Shown: piece after piece, positions 28,608-37,906 of the stretch
Layout: every line of letters starts with the position of its first letter
Numbering within the stretch: the first letter of the stretch is position 1
Assembly (NCBI GenBank): GCA_965198875.1
Contig: CBDAPU010000001.1
Location: 434,001-498,000, forward strand
Reading direction: 5' to 3'
Source of the DNA: CBDAPU01 sp965198875
GTDB lineage: Bacteria; Pseudomonadota; Gammaproteobacteria; Eutrophobiales; Eutrophobiaceae
DNA length: 64,000 nucleotides
Translations under genes and position numbers: made by a program
Notes under the pieces: model-generated
Told to the model about the DNA's origin: nothing
Databases searched by the model: none
Seen by the model: only the letters and a program-made list of their open reading frames with translations

Positions 28608-29900
28608 ATGACACAACCGATAAGACATGTCTTTCTCATCCTCTGTGGCAGTTTTTTGCTGGCCCGGCCAGCCTCGGCCGGCATGGAGCTGGACAGAATT
28701 GTCGCCGTCATCAATGATGATGTGGTGATGCAAAGTGAACTAGCCACCAAGGCGAGAACCATCAAAAACCAGTTGCGTGAACAGGGCGCCGCCCTGCCGC
28801 CGTCAGCTGTCCTTGAAAGACAGGTGCTCGATAGGTTGATCCTGACGAAACTGCAGATCCAGATGGCGCAAAATACCGGCATACGGGTTGATGAGGAGAC
28901 CTTAAACCGCACCATCAGCAACATCGCCGCTGAAAATGCACTAAGCCTCAGCCAGTTCAGAGACGTGCTTGAAAGTGACGGCTACCGCTATGCGGATTTT
29001 CGCAACGACATACGCAATGAGATCCTGATAGCACGGCTACAACAAAGACAGGTGGACAACCGGGTGACGGTCTCTGACAGGGAAATAGAGAACTTTCTCT
29101 CAAACCAGCAACACCAGGGGGAGACGGATCTGGAGTTTCGCATCTCCCATATCCTCATCGCCCTGGCCGAAGGCGCCTCAGCAAAACAGATCGCACAAGC
29201 AAGACAAACCGCTGAAAAGGTGTTAGCGGATCTGCGCTCGGGCGCCGACTTCGCAAACCTCGCCACCACCTATTCAGATGGTCGAAAGGCGCTGGAAGGT
29301 GGCGATCTGGGCTGGCGCAAGGCCGGCCAGGCGCCCACGTTGTTCGCCGGTTTCATCGCCGACATGGAAAAAGGCGAGGTGAGCGAGCTCATCAAAAGCC
29401 CCAGCGGCTATCACATTATCAAGCTGGCCGACAAACGCAGCAGTGAGAAGGTCGTGGTCACGCAAACCCATGCAAGACATATCCTCATCCGCCCGGACGA
29501 GTTGATCACCCCTGAGGACGCCCGCCGCAGACTGGAGCAACTGAAAATCAGAATAGTCGGTGGCGATGATTTTGCTGAATTAGCCAGGGCCCATTCCAGT
29601 GATACCATGAGCGCCGCCGCCGGTGGCGATCTGGGCTGGACCAATCCCGGCGATCTGGTGCCCGAGTTTGAGCAGGTGATGGACGCCTTGCAACCCGGCG
29701 AGATAAGCGCGCCCTTCCGCTCCCAGTTTGGGTTTCACATCGTCCAGGTGTTGGAGAGAAGAGAACATGACGGCACCCGGGACATGAAACGGGCAAGGGC
29801 CCGCGAGATAATCCGTCGGCGCAAACTGGAAGAGGCTCGCGCCGAGTGGCTAAGGCAAATGCGCGATGACGCCTACGTAGAATACCGCCTTGAGTCCTGA
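28608..29900 (+). CDS. surA: Periplasmic chaperone/peptidyl-prolyl isomerase SurA
   Basis: About 430 residues from ATG 28608 (the open frame reaches further upstream into lptD but the signal peptide MTQPIRHVFLILCGSFLLA decides the start). After the SurA_N chaperone region (DRIVAVINDDVVMQSEL) there are two parvulin domains (near 175-270, with FRISHILIAL, and 285-380, with ARHILI). It escorts outer-membrane proteins, LptD among them, to the assembly machine; the gene starts 5 bases after the lptD stop, as in enterics. Confidence 0.94.
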   Translation: MTQPIRHVFLILCGSFLLARPASAGMELDRIVAVINDDVVMQSELATKARTIKNQLREQGAALPPSAVLERQVLDRLILTKLQIQMAQNTGIRVDEETLNRTISNIAAENALSLSQFRDVLESDGYRYADFRNDIRNEILIARLQQRQVDNRVTVSDREIENFLSNQQHQGETDLEFRISHILIALAEGASAKQIAQARQTAEKVLADLRSGADFANLATTYSDGRKALEGGDLGWRKAGQAPTLFAGFIADMEKGEVSELIKSPSGYHIIKLADKRSSEKVVVTQTHARHILIRPDELITPEDARRRLEQLKIRIVGGDDFAELARAHSSDTMSAAAGGDLGWTNPGDLVPEFEQVMDALQPGEISAPFRSQFGFHIVQVLERREHDGTRDMKRARAREIIRRRKLEEARAEWLRQMRDDAYVEYRLES

Positions 29901-29997
29901 TCCCGCCCGCCGTTTGCGTGAAGCCACCTTCTGCCATGATGATCGCCGCGCTGATCTTGACAAACAGGCATCATCAGTATTGCAAACCCCATAACAC

Positions 29998-31041
29998 GTG
30001 ACGATTCATAACAGAGCGCCTGCCCCGGAACACACCCCGTCCCTGCCGCACCTGGTACTGACCCCGGGCGAGCCCGCCGGCATCGGCCCGGATCTGGCCA
30101 TCCAGGTCGCACAACACAACATCGCCGCCCATCTCATTGCTGTGTGCGATGCGGATCTGATCCGGCGGCGAGCCGGGCAGATCAGCACTGACATTGAACT
30201 TATCGAATACCAGGCCGACAAGGCGCTCAGGCGGGCGGCGCCGGGGCAGCTCTATTTTATCCACCAGCCCCTCGGGCGGGCGGTGAAGGCCGGCCAGCCT
30301 GACTGGCGTAACGCCTCCTATGTGATCGACTCGATCACCACGGCGGTGGCCGCTTGTCAATCCGGTCAATTCGACGCCCTGATCACAGGCCCCGTCAGCA
30401 AGGCGGTGATCGCCGACGCCGGCATGGATTTTAGCGGCCACACCGAGTTTATCGCCCATCTTTGCCATGTCGCACACCCGGTCATGATGCTCATACACCG
30501 GTCCATGCGCGTCGCGCTCGCCACAACCCACATCCCCCTGCATCAGGTGGCCGAGCACATCACCGTCGAGCGACTAAAGGCGATCATCCACGTTGTGCAT
30601 CGTGACTTGATCGCAAGGTTTAACATCGACCCCCCCCGCATACGGGTCTGCGGGCTTAACCCCCATGCGGGCGAGCAGGGCTATTTGGGGATGGAGGAGA
30701 TAAATATCCTTACCCCCGCCCTCGATGAGCTAAGAGATAAGGGGATCAATCTCACTGGTCCGGTGTCGGCGGACACCGCCTTCACGAAGGCGTCCTTAAA
30801 AGAGACGGACGTGATCATCGCCATGTATCACGATCAGGGCTTGCCGGCGCTGAAATCCCGGGGCTTCGGCGAGATTGTGAACGTGACCCTGGGCCTGCCC
30901 ATCATCAGAACATCAGTCGATCACGGCGTCGCCCTCGCCCTGGCGGGCGCCGGCAAGGCCAGCGAGAGAAGCCTGCTTGCCGCCATCCATCAGGCGATGG
31001 AGATGATCGCATTGTCCTCCCGAACAACAAACACCGCCTGA
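29998..31041 (+). CDS. pdxA: 4-hydroxythreonine-4-phosphate dehydrogenase
   Basis: A 347-residue enzyme of the DXP-dependent vitamin B6 route. The signature LVLTPGEPAGIGPDLA opens the protein; metal-binding histidines lie in SGHTEFIAHL and AMYHDQGLPALK; the substrate loop GLPIIRTSVDHGVALALAG is present. GTG start at 29998. Its stop is one base before the rsmA start. Eight C in a row at 30630-30637 lie in frame. Confidence 0.95.
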   Translation: MTIHNRAPAPEHTPSLPHLVLTPGEPAGIGPDLAIQVAQHNIAAHLIAVCDADLIRRRAGQISTDIELIEYQADKALRRAAPGQLYFIHQPLGRAVKAGQPDWRNASYVIDSITTAVAACQSGQFDALITGPVSKAVIADAGMDFSGHTEFIAHLCHVAHPVMMLIHRSMRVALATTHIPLHQVAEHITVERLKAIIHVVHRDLIARFNIDPPRIRVCGLNPHAGEQGYLGMEEINILTPALDELRDKGINLTGPVSADTAFTKASLKETDVIIAMYHDQGLPALKSRGFGEIVNVTLGLPIIRTSVDHGVALALAGAGKASERSLLAAIHQAMEMIALSSRTTNTA

Positions 31042-31042
31042 C

Positions 31043-31831
31043 ATGCCCCTCGCTCGCAAAAGATGGGGGCAACATTTTCTTAAAGACAAAAACGTCATCG
31101 CCCACATCATCCAGGCGATCCGTGAAGATGAAGACGCCACGCTCATCGAGATCGGCCCGGGAAAAGGCGCCCTCACCCTGCCACTGCTAAGAAAACACGG
31201 AAGGCTCACCGTCATTGAGATCGACCCGAGGCTGTGCGCCCGGTTAAAGAAGAAATGCCAGGGGCTCGGCGAGATGGCGCTGCATCAGGGCGATGTGTTG
31301 AAGATGGATTTCTCCCGCTTTCCCGCCTCGAACATCACTATCATTGGCAACCTGCCCTACAACATCTCAACGCCGCTCATCTTTCATTTGCTGCAGTTTG
31401 CAAACATCCGCCAGATCCTCATCACCCTGCAACAAGAAGTCGTCGATCGGATCTGTGCCAGGGCGAACAGCCCGCACTACGGCAGGCTAAGCGTGATGGT
31501 GAAGGCGAGATGTGAGACGGAAAAATTATTTAACATCCCGGCCGCCGCCTTTGAACCGCCGCCAAAGGTGCAATCGGCGGTGCTCCGCCTGCTCACAACA
31601 TCGGCCTTATCAAGACGAATAAGATGCCATGCCGATTTCGCCGAACTGGTGCGTCTCGCCTTCTCCCATCGGCGCAAGATGATCAGCAACAGCTTAAAAC
31701 ACCTCATCAGCGGCGAGCAACTGCGTGAACTCAACATATCACCACAGGCGAGAGCCGGGGAATTGCCGCTTGATGCGTACATCCATCTCGCCAACACCTT
31801 GACCCAAAGCCGGGCAAACAACACCCGCTGA
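31043..31831 (+). CDS. rsmA: 16S rRNA dimethyladenosine transferase RsmA/KsgA
   Basis: A 262-residue SAM-dependent enzyme that dimethylates two adjacent adenosines near the 3' end of 16S rRNA. It has the family start ARKRWGQHFLKD, the SAM loop IEIGPGKGALT and the catalytic NLPYNIS block (near 105). In enteric bacteria apaG and apaH follow; here the operon ends and an accessory region begins. Confidence 0.96.
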   Translation: MPLARKRWGQHFLKDKNVIAHIIQAIREDEDATLIEIGPGKGALTLPLLRKHGRLTVIEIDPRLCARLKKKCQGLGEMALHQGDVLKMDFSRFPASNITIIGNLPYNISTPLIFHLLQFANIRQILITLQQEVVDRICARANSPHYGRLSVMVKARCETEKLFNIPAAAFEPPPKVQSAVLRLLTTSALSRRIRCHADFAELVRLAFSHRRKMISNSLKHLISGEQLRELNISPQARAGELPLDAYIHLANTLTQSRANNTR

Positions 31832-32002
31832 CCGGCGTAGCCTGTCCTAATTAAATCTCGCCCTGTAACCCTCTGGCATTGATGTGAATTTTTTTATACA
31901 CTTCTAACCGAAGCCGTCCCCAAACGAGAACACTCAACAACACGAGAGACAATAGAAAATGAACATAATCGAAAAAAGCAAGTTAAATCAAGCAGTTAGC
32001 CA

Positions 32003-32018
32003 CCCCCCCCCCCCCCCC
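32003..32018. repeat. C16 homopolymer tract before the autotransporter
   Basis: Sixteen C in a row, the longest single-base run I see in the window (other G/C runs reach 8 and lie in genes). It lies 25-41 bases before the ATG at 32044, upstream of the GGGAGG ribosome site. A second ATG at 31959 (MNIIEKSKLNQAVSH...) reads through the tract as prolines and is out of frame with the autotransporter at C16 but would be in frame at C15 or C18. Slippage here could change promoter/leader spacing or fuse this leader to the protein. Confidence 0.85.
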
Positions 32019-32040
32019 TCAATCTCACAGGGAGGGCGCT

Positions 32041-35000
32041 GTGATGGACAAGCGGCGCCGGGGCAACTTCACCCCCACCTGGGCGGGCGCCCTCAGCCTC
32101 CTCCTCATCACCTGCCTCTGGGGTAACACCGCCCATGCCCAGCAACCACCTGCCCAGCAGGCGAATACCTACGACATCACTGATTTCGCTACCTATGATA
32201 CTGCACGAACCTCAGCGGATCTCCTTGATGACGTCTTCAATTTTGATTATTTCAATGCCGTTGAAATAATTGATACTCAAAGCTCTCCCAATGCTTTTAA
32301 CGGCAGTGGCCCTGGCAGTGGCCCTCTTACCGATGGCGGCGGCATGGGCAATGACGTCTTCAACTTCAATCGTGACATCGTGAATATGTCCAGCAGGGGG
32401 CGTTTCAATTTTGAGGGCGGCATGGGCAATGACAGCTTCAACATCAATGAAGGCTTTGGCAGCAGGCTGGTGATCCTGGGCGGCGCCGGCGATGATGTCG
32501 TCACCCTCGGCGCGACGGGCAGCATCGCCAGCGTCTTCCTCGGCCTGGCGAGTAACGGTAACTCTGCTATGCCCAGAATTGACCTCGGCGCCGACAGTAA
32601 CAGCTTCATCATCAATGGTACAGTCACGAGCGATGCGGATGCGACCGGTGCTGGACTGCGCCGCGGCTTACAGGTGCGTGCCGCAAACATGCGGGTGCAA
32701 CTGGGCGCCGGTAGCATCATCACCCAGGGCGACACCACCCTGATCCCGAACACCACGACGCAAAGAGGCCAGGATGGCGATGCTATCTTCATCCACCCGG
32801 GGGCCGCTGACGTCACCGTTGACCTCAGCGGCGGCCGCATCGAGACCAGTGGTCTCTGGGCCAGCGGCGTGGAAGTCTGGGGTAGCAGGGTCGAAGTGAA
32901 CCTCAGCGGTAGCGACATCGAGACCAGCGGCGAGGGCGCCCTGGGGATTGAGTTTTGCTGCGGCGCCAGGGACGGCACGCTGAACTTTACCGGCGGTAGC
33001 ATCACCGTATCCGGCATATTCACTGCGGGCGTGCATTTTATCGGCAGTATCAACACCACCATCAACATGAGCGGCGGCCGCATCGAGACCACGGGAGACA
33101 ACGCCGCCGGGATCTCCAGCTATGCCAGAACGCCGGAGAAACGCACCACCGTCAATCCCACGCTGGACCTGAGCGGCGGCGCCATCACCACCACGGGCGA
33201 TGAGTCCCACGGCGTCAGCCTGTTACCCCTCGGCGACGCCGACATGATGCACTACAACAGGCTCACCACCCGTCGCGGCCACACGATCAGCACCTCTGGT
33301 GCGGGCTCCCACGGGGTCTATGTGCGCGACACCCCCGATGAATCAGCGGGGGTCGGGGGGGTCAACACCGCCACCACCGAGCTCCGTCTGGGCGGTATTA
33401 TTGAAGTCTCCGGCATGAACGCCTGGGGCGTGCTCCTGGAAGACGCCACCGGCGGGGTAGAGACCTTTGAAGTGAGCGGCATAATACTGGGCGATACCGC
33501 CGACACTGGCACCGGCGGCGCCATCTGGGATAACAGTGGCCTGGGGACCACCCTCACCGTGCGGGACACTGCCCAGGTAATCGGCAAAATTGACCTCGGT
33601 GAAGGCGCTGATACCCTCACCGTGCGGGACACCGCCCAGGTAATCGGCGAGATTGACCTCGGCGCAGGCGATGATACCCTCACCCTCACCGGCTCCAACA
33701 TGGCCGGCTCCGCCATCGGCAGCATCGCCGGCGGTGCGGGCAGCGATCACCTTAACTACGCCAGCCGCACAGAAGACATCATCATCGTCGCCTTAACCGG
33801 CAGCGATGAAACAGGCTTTGCCGGCGAACCGGTAGTGGCTATCACTCTCTTGCCCGGTCACAGCCCGTCTAACCCCCAGGTACTACCAACCTTCGTCAAC
33901 GGCGACTTTAGCGGCGTCGATCAGCTCACCGGCGGCACGGGCACCGACAGCTTGACGGGCATGGCGGACGCCGCCGCCACCTGGACGTTGAGTGCGGCAG
34001 GCAACACCTACGCCGTGATGCGGGTTGATGATATGACAGGGCAAACTGTGACCGACACCCTCACCTTCAGCGGCTTTCAGGTTCTCGAAGGCGGCAGCAT
34101 GGCGGCCGATGCCTTCACCATCGGCGCCGCCTTTAACGGCGGCATTCAAGGCGATGACGGCGATGATACCTTCACCTTTGAGGATGGTGGCAGTATTGGC
34201 TTCGATCTTAACGGCGGGGACGGGGCAGACACCCTCATCAGTGATGATGACGGCGTCACCTTCACCGTCACCGGCATGAATGAGGGGCAGATGACGGACA
34301 GCGCAGGGACGGCCCTGATTGCAAACGGCTTCACCGGCATTGAGAACTTGAGTGGCGGTGCCGGGATGGACACCTTCACCATCAACGCCGAACTCACCGG
34401 TAGCCTTGACGGCGGTGGCAGTGATGATGTCTTCAACATTGCCGCCAGCATCACCGGCAATGTTGTTGGTGGAGACGGCAACGACCGCATCAACATCAAC
34501 ATGGGCGGTTCTGTCATGGGCAACATCGACGCCGGGGAGGGGAATGATGAGATCACCCTGGAGGGTAACGCCCAGATCACCGGCGATATTAACTTGGGCG
34601 AAGGCGATGACGCCCTCACCTTCGCCAATGCCGATGTGCGCTTCATGGGGCTGGCCGATGGCGGGGCGGGCACGGATACCTTAAACGGGCTGGACATCTT
34701 CACTGAGGCCTCCGCCACCACCATCTTCGTCCATACCAACTTTGAGGTAGTCAATGGTGAGGAGGAGCTCCTGGCCAACCTGCCGGTGATCCGAATGGAA
34801 GAGATCGAGACAACGGGGGCGATGAGAACCCTCATCTCCTATGTGGATCCCCCGCCACCCGCACCGGCCATGCCGGACATGGGCACGGTCGCCCCGACCA
34901 GGCCACTGGCCCCGCGGGACGTGAATGCCTATCTCTTTGTCGATCCCACCGGTCCGTCCGCCCAGGCGGCCTCAGTGGGGGCGCTGACCACCACCGTGAG

Positions 35001-35940
35001 CACCGTCATCAATCAACGCCTATCCGGTAACCTTCCGGGTGGTAGCCGCCGCCCTGAGGGCTCGGCACAGGTGGCGGCCGGGGCGCTGTTACCGGGTCTG
35101 CTGGCCGGTGGAAGCGACCCCCTCATCTGGGGCGAGCTCTTCGCCTCTGACCGCCGCCGTGGACGGGATGGCTTCTCATTAGCCCACGGCCATGACTACC
35201 GGGGCGTACTCTTCGGCGCCGAGCAGGGCTATGCAAACGGACAACAGCGCTTAGGTGTACTCTTTGGCTATGCGGACGCCGACATCAACACCCACCTGCG
35301 CTCCCTGGACCTCGAGACCGGCAGCGTCTTTGGCGGGCTCTATGGTCGTATCTCAAAGGAGAGCCTGGATATCAACCTGGGACTGAATCTGGGCTATGAG
35401 TTCCATGATAACCGCCGTTATATCCCGCAACTGGATACGGAGGCCGAGGCCGACTACAACAGCTTCTTCATCAACCCCTGGCTGGGTCTCAGTCGCACCT
35501 GGTCCTTGCAGGATAATCTGGAGCTGCGCCCGGCCTTCCTGCTGAACTACACCTTCGCCCGTTATGAGGGCTATGAAGAGCGAGGGGGCGAGGGCTTCGC
35601 CATTGACGTGGGCAGTCGCATCGCCCACAACCTCACCACCCGGGCGCAGGTGGCCGGGGTGTGGACACTGCCGGATACGAGCAATGAGCTGGGACTGCGC
35701 TTAGGTGTTGAAGGACGCCTCGCCGGTGGCGGTGACTTCAAGGGGAGTCTCGGTGGGTCGAGCTTCAGTTACAGTGACACGGGCGATAAGCGTGCGACCA
35801 GCGTCTTTATCGGCCTGGACGGTCGCCATGCCTTCAGTGATGACCTGACCCTGCAGGTGGATGTGGAATACAGCCACGACCTCGGCGGGGTGAGTGAGCG
35901 TACTCTCGGTGGCTTTGTGCGCTTGGAGTATGAGTACTGA
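32041..35940 (+). CDS. Autotransporter (type Va) with Gly/Asp-rich repeat passenger
   Basis: A 1299-residue surface protein. It has a signal peptide (cleavage likely after NTAHA, about residue 33), a long passenger (about 35-960) of beta-helix type strands with many GGxGNDxFN and GEGDDxLT-like repeats and ETSG/DLSGGxI repeats, then a C-terminal autotransporter barrel (about 1025-1299; LIWGELFASDRRRGRDGF ... GGFVRLEYEY). The last residue is Tyr where Phe or Trp is more usual. The GTG at 32041 and ATG at 32044 share the GGGAGG site at 32031. The passenger function (adhesion or aggregation are common) is not readable. Its place after rsmA and the C16 tract before it suggest an accessory, switchable surface protein. 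Confidence 0.87.
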   Translation: MMDKRRRGNFTPTWAGALSLLLITCLWGNTAHAQQPPAQQANTYDITDFATYDTARTSADLLDDVFNFDYFNAVEIIDTQSSPNAFNGSGPGSGPLTDGGGMGNDVFNFNRDIVNMSSRGRFNFEGGMGNDSFNINEGFGSRLVILGGAGDDVVTLGATGSIASVFLGLASNGNSAMPRIDLGADSNSFIINGTVTSDADATGAGLRRGLQVRAANMRVQLGAGSIITQGDTTLIPNTTTQRGQDGDAIFIHPGAADVTVDLSGGRIETSGLWASGVEVWGSRVEVNLSGSDIETSGEGALGIEFCCGARDGTLNFTGGSITVSGIFTAGVHFIGSINTTINMSGGRIETTGDNAAGISSYARTPEKRTTVNPTLDLSGGAITTTGDESHGVSLLPLGDADMMHYNRLTTRRGHTISTSGAGSHGVYVRDTPDESAGVGGVNTATTELRLGGIIEVSGMNAWGVLLEDATGGVETFEVSGIILGDTADTGTGGAIWDNSGLGTTLTVRDTAQVIGKIDLGEGADTLTVRDTAQVIGEIDLGAGDDTLTLTGSNMAGSAIGSIAGGAGSDHLNYASRTEDIIIVALTGSDETGFAGEPVVAITLLPGHSPSNPQVLPTFVNGDFSGVDQLTGGTGTDSLTGMADAAATWTLSAAGNTYAVMRVDDMTGQTVTDTLTFSGFQVLEGGSMAADAFTIGAAFNGGIQGDDGDDTFTFEDGGSIGFDLNGGDGADTLISDDDGVTFTVTGMNEGQMTDSAGTALIANGFTGIENLSGGAGMDTFTINAELTGSLDGGGSDDVFNIAASITGNVVGGDGNDRININMGGSVMGNIDAGEGNDEITLEGNAQITGDINLGEGDDALTFANADVRFMGLADGGAGTDTLNGLDIFTEASATTIFVHTNFEVVNGEEELLANLPVIRMEEIETTGAMRTLISYVDPPPPAPAMPDMGTVAPTRPLAPRDVNAYLFVDPTGPSAQAASVGALTTTVSTVINQRLSGNLPGGSRRPEGSAQVAAGALLPGLLAGGSDPLIWGELFASDRRRGRDGFSLAHGHDYRGVLFGAEQGYANGQQRLGVLFGYADADINTHLRSLDLETGSVFGGLYGRISKESLDINLGLNLGYEFHDNRRYIPQLDTEAEADYNSFFINPWLGLSRTWSLQDNLELRPAFLLNYTFARYEGYEERGGEGFAIDVGSRIAHNLTTRAQVAGVWTLPDTSNELGLRLGVEGRLAGGGDFKGSLGGSSFSYSDTGDKRATSVFIGLDGRHAFSDDLTLQVDVEYSHDLGGVSERTLGGFVRLEYEY
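33550..33675 (+). repeat. Two tandem 63-base units inside the autotransporter
   Basis: Two adjacent 63-base (21-codon) units encode TLTVRDTAQVIGKIDLGEGAD and its near copy, differing at only a few bases; a third, diverged start (TLTLTG) follows. In-frame, so loss or gain would change passenger length by 21 residues. Confidence 0.8.
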
Positions 35941-35997
35941 GGGGTAATGGGCATGATGAGAAAGTAGATGGGTAGAAAATAGATAATTAGATGAATG

Positions 35998-36062
35998 GAT
36001 AACCGGGGGCGGGGAAGACTGCCCTCGGTTATCTGTCTTCCGATCTCCGCCCTCTTTTTTTT
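35998..36062 (+). terminator. Strong stem-loop and T8 after the autotransporter gene
   Basis: A 13-bp stem (GATAACCGGGGGC with GCCCTCGGTTATC, one G-T pair; 35998-36033) with a 10-base loop, followed 21 bases later by eight T (36055-36062). Because the T run is not directly after the stem, simple intrinsic termination is likely but not certain. Confidence 0.6.
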
Positions 36063-36118
36063 AGTTCTCTGTTCTCCGGCTGATGTACATCACCATTCGA
36101 ACGCTGTAGTATTCATCC

Positions 36119-36349
36119 ATGAGCACGACCGCCTTAATGATCGCCATTCTCGGCACGGGTGTTTCCCTGGCGGGTTTGATGATTGGGCTTATCGCCTGGC
36201 TGAGGGTGGATATGCGGCGTGTGGAAGAGCGCTTGAGCGAAGACATCAGTGTTTTACACAAGGATGTGAGTGATTTGCGCGAGCGTATGGCACACCTGGA
36301 AGGTCTTCTTGAGGGGCTGCGTGAGGCGATTGTAAGGCGTGCCGCCTAG
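36119..36349 (+). CDS. Small membrane protein with coiled coil
   Basis: A 76-residue protein: one strong membrane helix (about 5-27, ALMIAILGTGVSLAGLMIGLIAWL) then a charged heptad-rich stretch (about 30-72, RRVEERLSEDISVLHKDVSDLRERM). This pattern of helix plus coiled coil with phrases RERMAHLEGLLEGL resembles small hypothetical proteins common in marine bacteria. No clear ribosome site precedes the ATG. Function unknown; it could be a membrane-anchored spacer or partner of a surface protein. Confidence 0.6.
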   Translation: MSTTALMIAILGTGVSLAGLMIGLIAWLRVDMRRVEERLSEDISVLHKDVSDLRERMAHLEGLLEGLREAIVRRAA

Positions 36350-36740
36350 GCGGATGCGCTGGAACAGGGCACTGACTACTAGCACCCTGTGAGCGGCCAG
36401 GGAGTAGAAAATAGCCGCCACCGAGCGGTGTTCTTTCTGGCTGTCCTTTTTCCTCTGCGCCCTTCTCCTGACATCTGCCTTCGACACGGGGCAGTATCAC
36501 CAGCCAGGCTTTGTCCGCTGTGCCCGTTGAGGGACAGAAAGAAGCCCGTCTTGCTGTTTGGGCGGTGGCTTTCATATTTAGGCGATGGTGGATTGTGGGT
36601 AAGTGCCTGCCCTGCAAATAGGATTGCGGGTTTAGCAAGAAATACAATCCATTGCGTATCCCGCTAGAGAAGCGCCTGCTCGGTGTGATCATCTGTCTTC
36701 CGCAATGATCACATGCCGCCTGCTTCTGGCGACTTCACTT
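36350..36740. other. Gap without recognisable gene
   Basis: No convincing gene. It contains the inverted repeat GTGATCA/TGATCAC (36685-36712) whose loop starts with ATCTGTCTTCCG, a 12-mer that also follows the terminator stem at 36031-36042. The repeated phrase hints at a local duplication around the small membrane-protein gene. Confidence 0.45.
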
Positions 36741-37349
36741 TTATTCCAGGAATGGCCTTAATTTTTCCAGCTCCCAAGGCGTATCAACATCAAATTCCGC
36801 TTCCGGCACAGGCAATGTAACCGTCTTCTCCGGATTATCCATGAGTATGGATTTTGCGCCGATATCCCCGGTCAGTTGGAAAATCTGCGGGAAGAATGGG
36901 GCTGGAATGATGGTGGGCGTGCCAATCGTATCCGAGTATGCACTGGCGATAATGTTAAGGGGGGCGCCCCGCCATGTTTCAATTAATTGATGCAGGTGAT
37001 TTTCCCTGATCAACACCTGATCACATAAGGTAACCATGATCGCATCAGCATCAGTTTCCACCGCCCCCAATGCGGTCTTTAGAGAAGACCCCATGCCGCT
37101 CTCCCAGTCATGGTTATAGATGATGTTCACATGGAGTGTCCTGATAGCCTCAACAATCTCTTCGGAATGTGCCCCGACTACAATGTGTATTTTATTGCGA
37201 TCAAATAGTGATAAAAGTTCGCTAGTCGCTGTTTTGATCAGGGTCGAGCCATTGATCTCCTCAAGCTGTTTGCATTGGCCATACCGGCTTGAGCCCCCTG
37301 CAGCCAGGATAATGGCGTGTAATTTAGACAGGGCCCCACGGCTTGTCAT
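36741..37349 (-). CDS. MocA/MobA-like nucleotidyltransferase
   Basis: A 202-residue protein with the NTP-transferase start AIILAAGGSSRYGQCKQL (about 12-29), then VGAHSEEIVEAI, NHDWESGMGSSLKTAL and MVTLCDQVLI (metal-binding Asp). This set is typical of the molybdenum-cofactor cytidylyl/guanylyltransferase (MocA/CoxI-linked) branch. No molybdenum enzyme gene lies nearby, so the substrate is open. It diverges from carA over a 500-base gap. Confidence 0.8.
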   Translation of the reverse strand: MTSRGALSKLHAIILAAGGSSRYGQCKQLEEINGSTLIKTATSELLSLFDRNKIHIVVGAHSEEIVEAIRTLHVNIIYNHDWESGMGSSLKTALGAVETDADAIMVTLCDQVLIRENHLHQLIETWRGAPLNIIASAYSDTIGTPTIIPAPFFPQIFQLTGDIGAKSILMDNPEKTVTLPVPEAEFDVDTPWELEKLRPFLE

Positions 37350-37842
37350 GATGTTGATTGCTTAACCCTCGCTATGCCTGAAAATGGACTATACGCCGAT
37401 CATCTTATCAGAGCCTGGATCAATCCATGAGAATGAAAAGACCCGGTCAATGCAGAATAAATATAACCTAAAGCCGACTATTTAGAGCCGAGGGCGTGAG
37501 GATAAAATGCCGGCCTTCGCCATCAGCGCAAATACTCATCCCCGGCAAAATCGCTTAATGCCCGCTCGCCCATATCGCGGCCCTGCCCCACACCCACGAA
37601 CAAGCCACGGCATTGAAGCGTCTGTGGTTTCATGGGATCAATGATCACCCCTGTACTAACGGGGCGATGTTGATTTAAGTATCAACACCACACAGATGGG
37701 TGCAAACGTGGGGCGGTGCAGGCGGGTGCGAGCAAGACCTGGCGGAAGTTGAGGTGGCAATGGCAAGATGATGTATCGGCGGGTCAAACACGACAGAATG
37801 GACGCCTGCCCATAACTTGAGTAAACTGCCATTGAAATTAAG
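37350..37842. other. Leader gap before carA
   Basis: About 490 bases between a minus-strand gene and carA. I see no gene with support; a 70-residue minus-strand frame overlaps the carA start and is likely chance. The end of the gap holds the hairpin described separately. Confidence 0.4.
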
Positions 37843-37875
37843 CGGGGGCCATTCGTGAAGATGGCTCCCGTTTTC
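37843..37875 (+). terminator. Terminator-like hairpin just before carA (possible attenuator)
   Basis: CGGGGGCCAT (37843-37852) pairs with ATGGCTCCCG (37861-37870) through a single G-T pair, giving a 10-bp stem and 8-base loop followed by TTTTC. It ends only about 32 bases before the likely carA start, so it either attenuates carAB or blocks upstream transcription. Confidence 0.5.
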
Positions 37876-37906
37876 TATGTGTGTCATCCGATTGACGGGG
37901 GTATGC

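Noticed and set aside
37675..37887. 70-residue minus-strand frame before carA
   Set aside because: Overlaps the carA leader hairpin, has no signature and low complexity His/Pro/Ser content.
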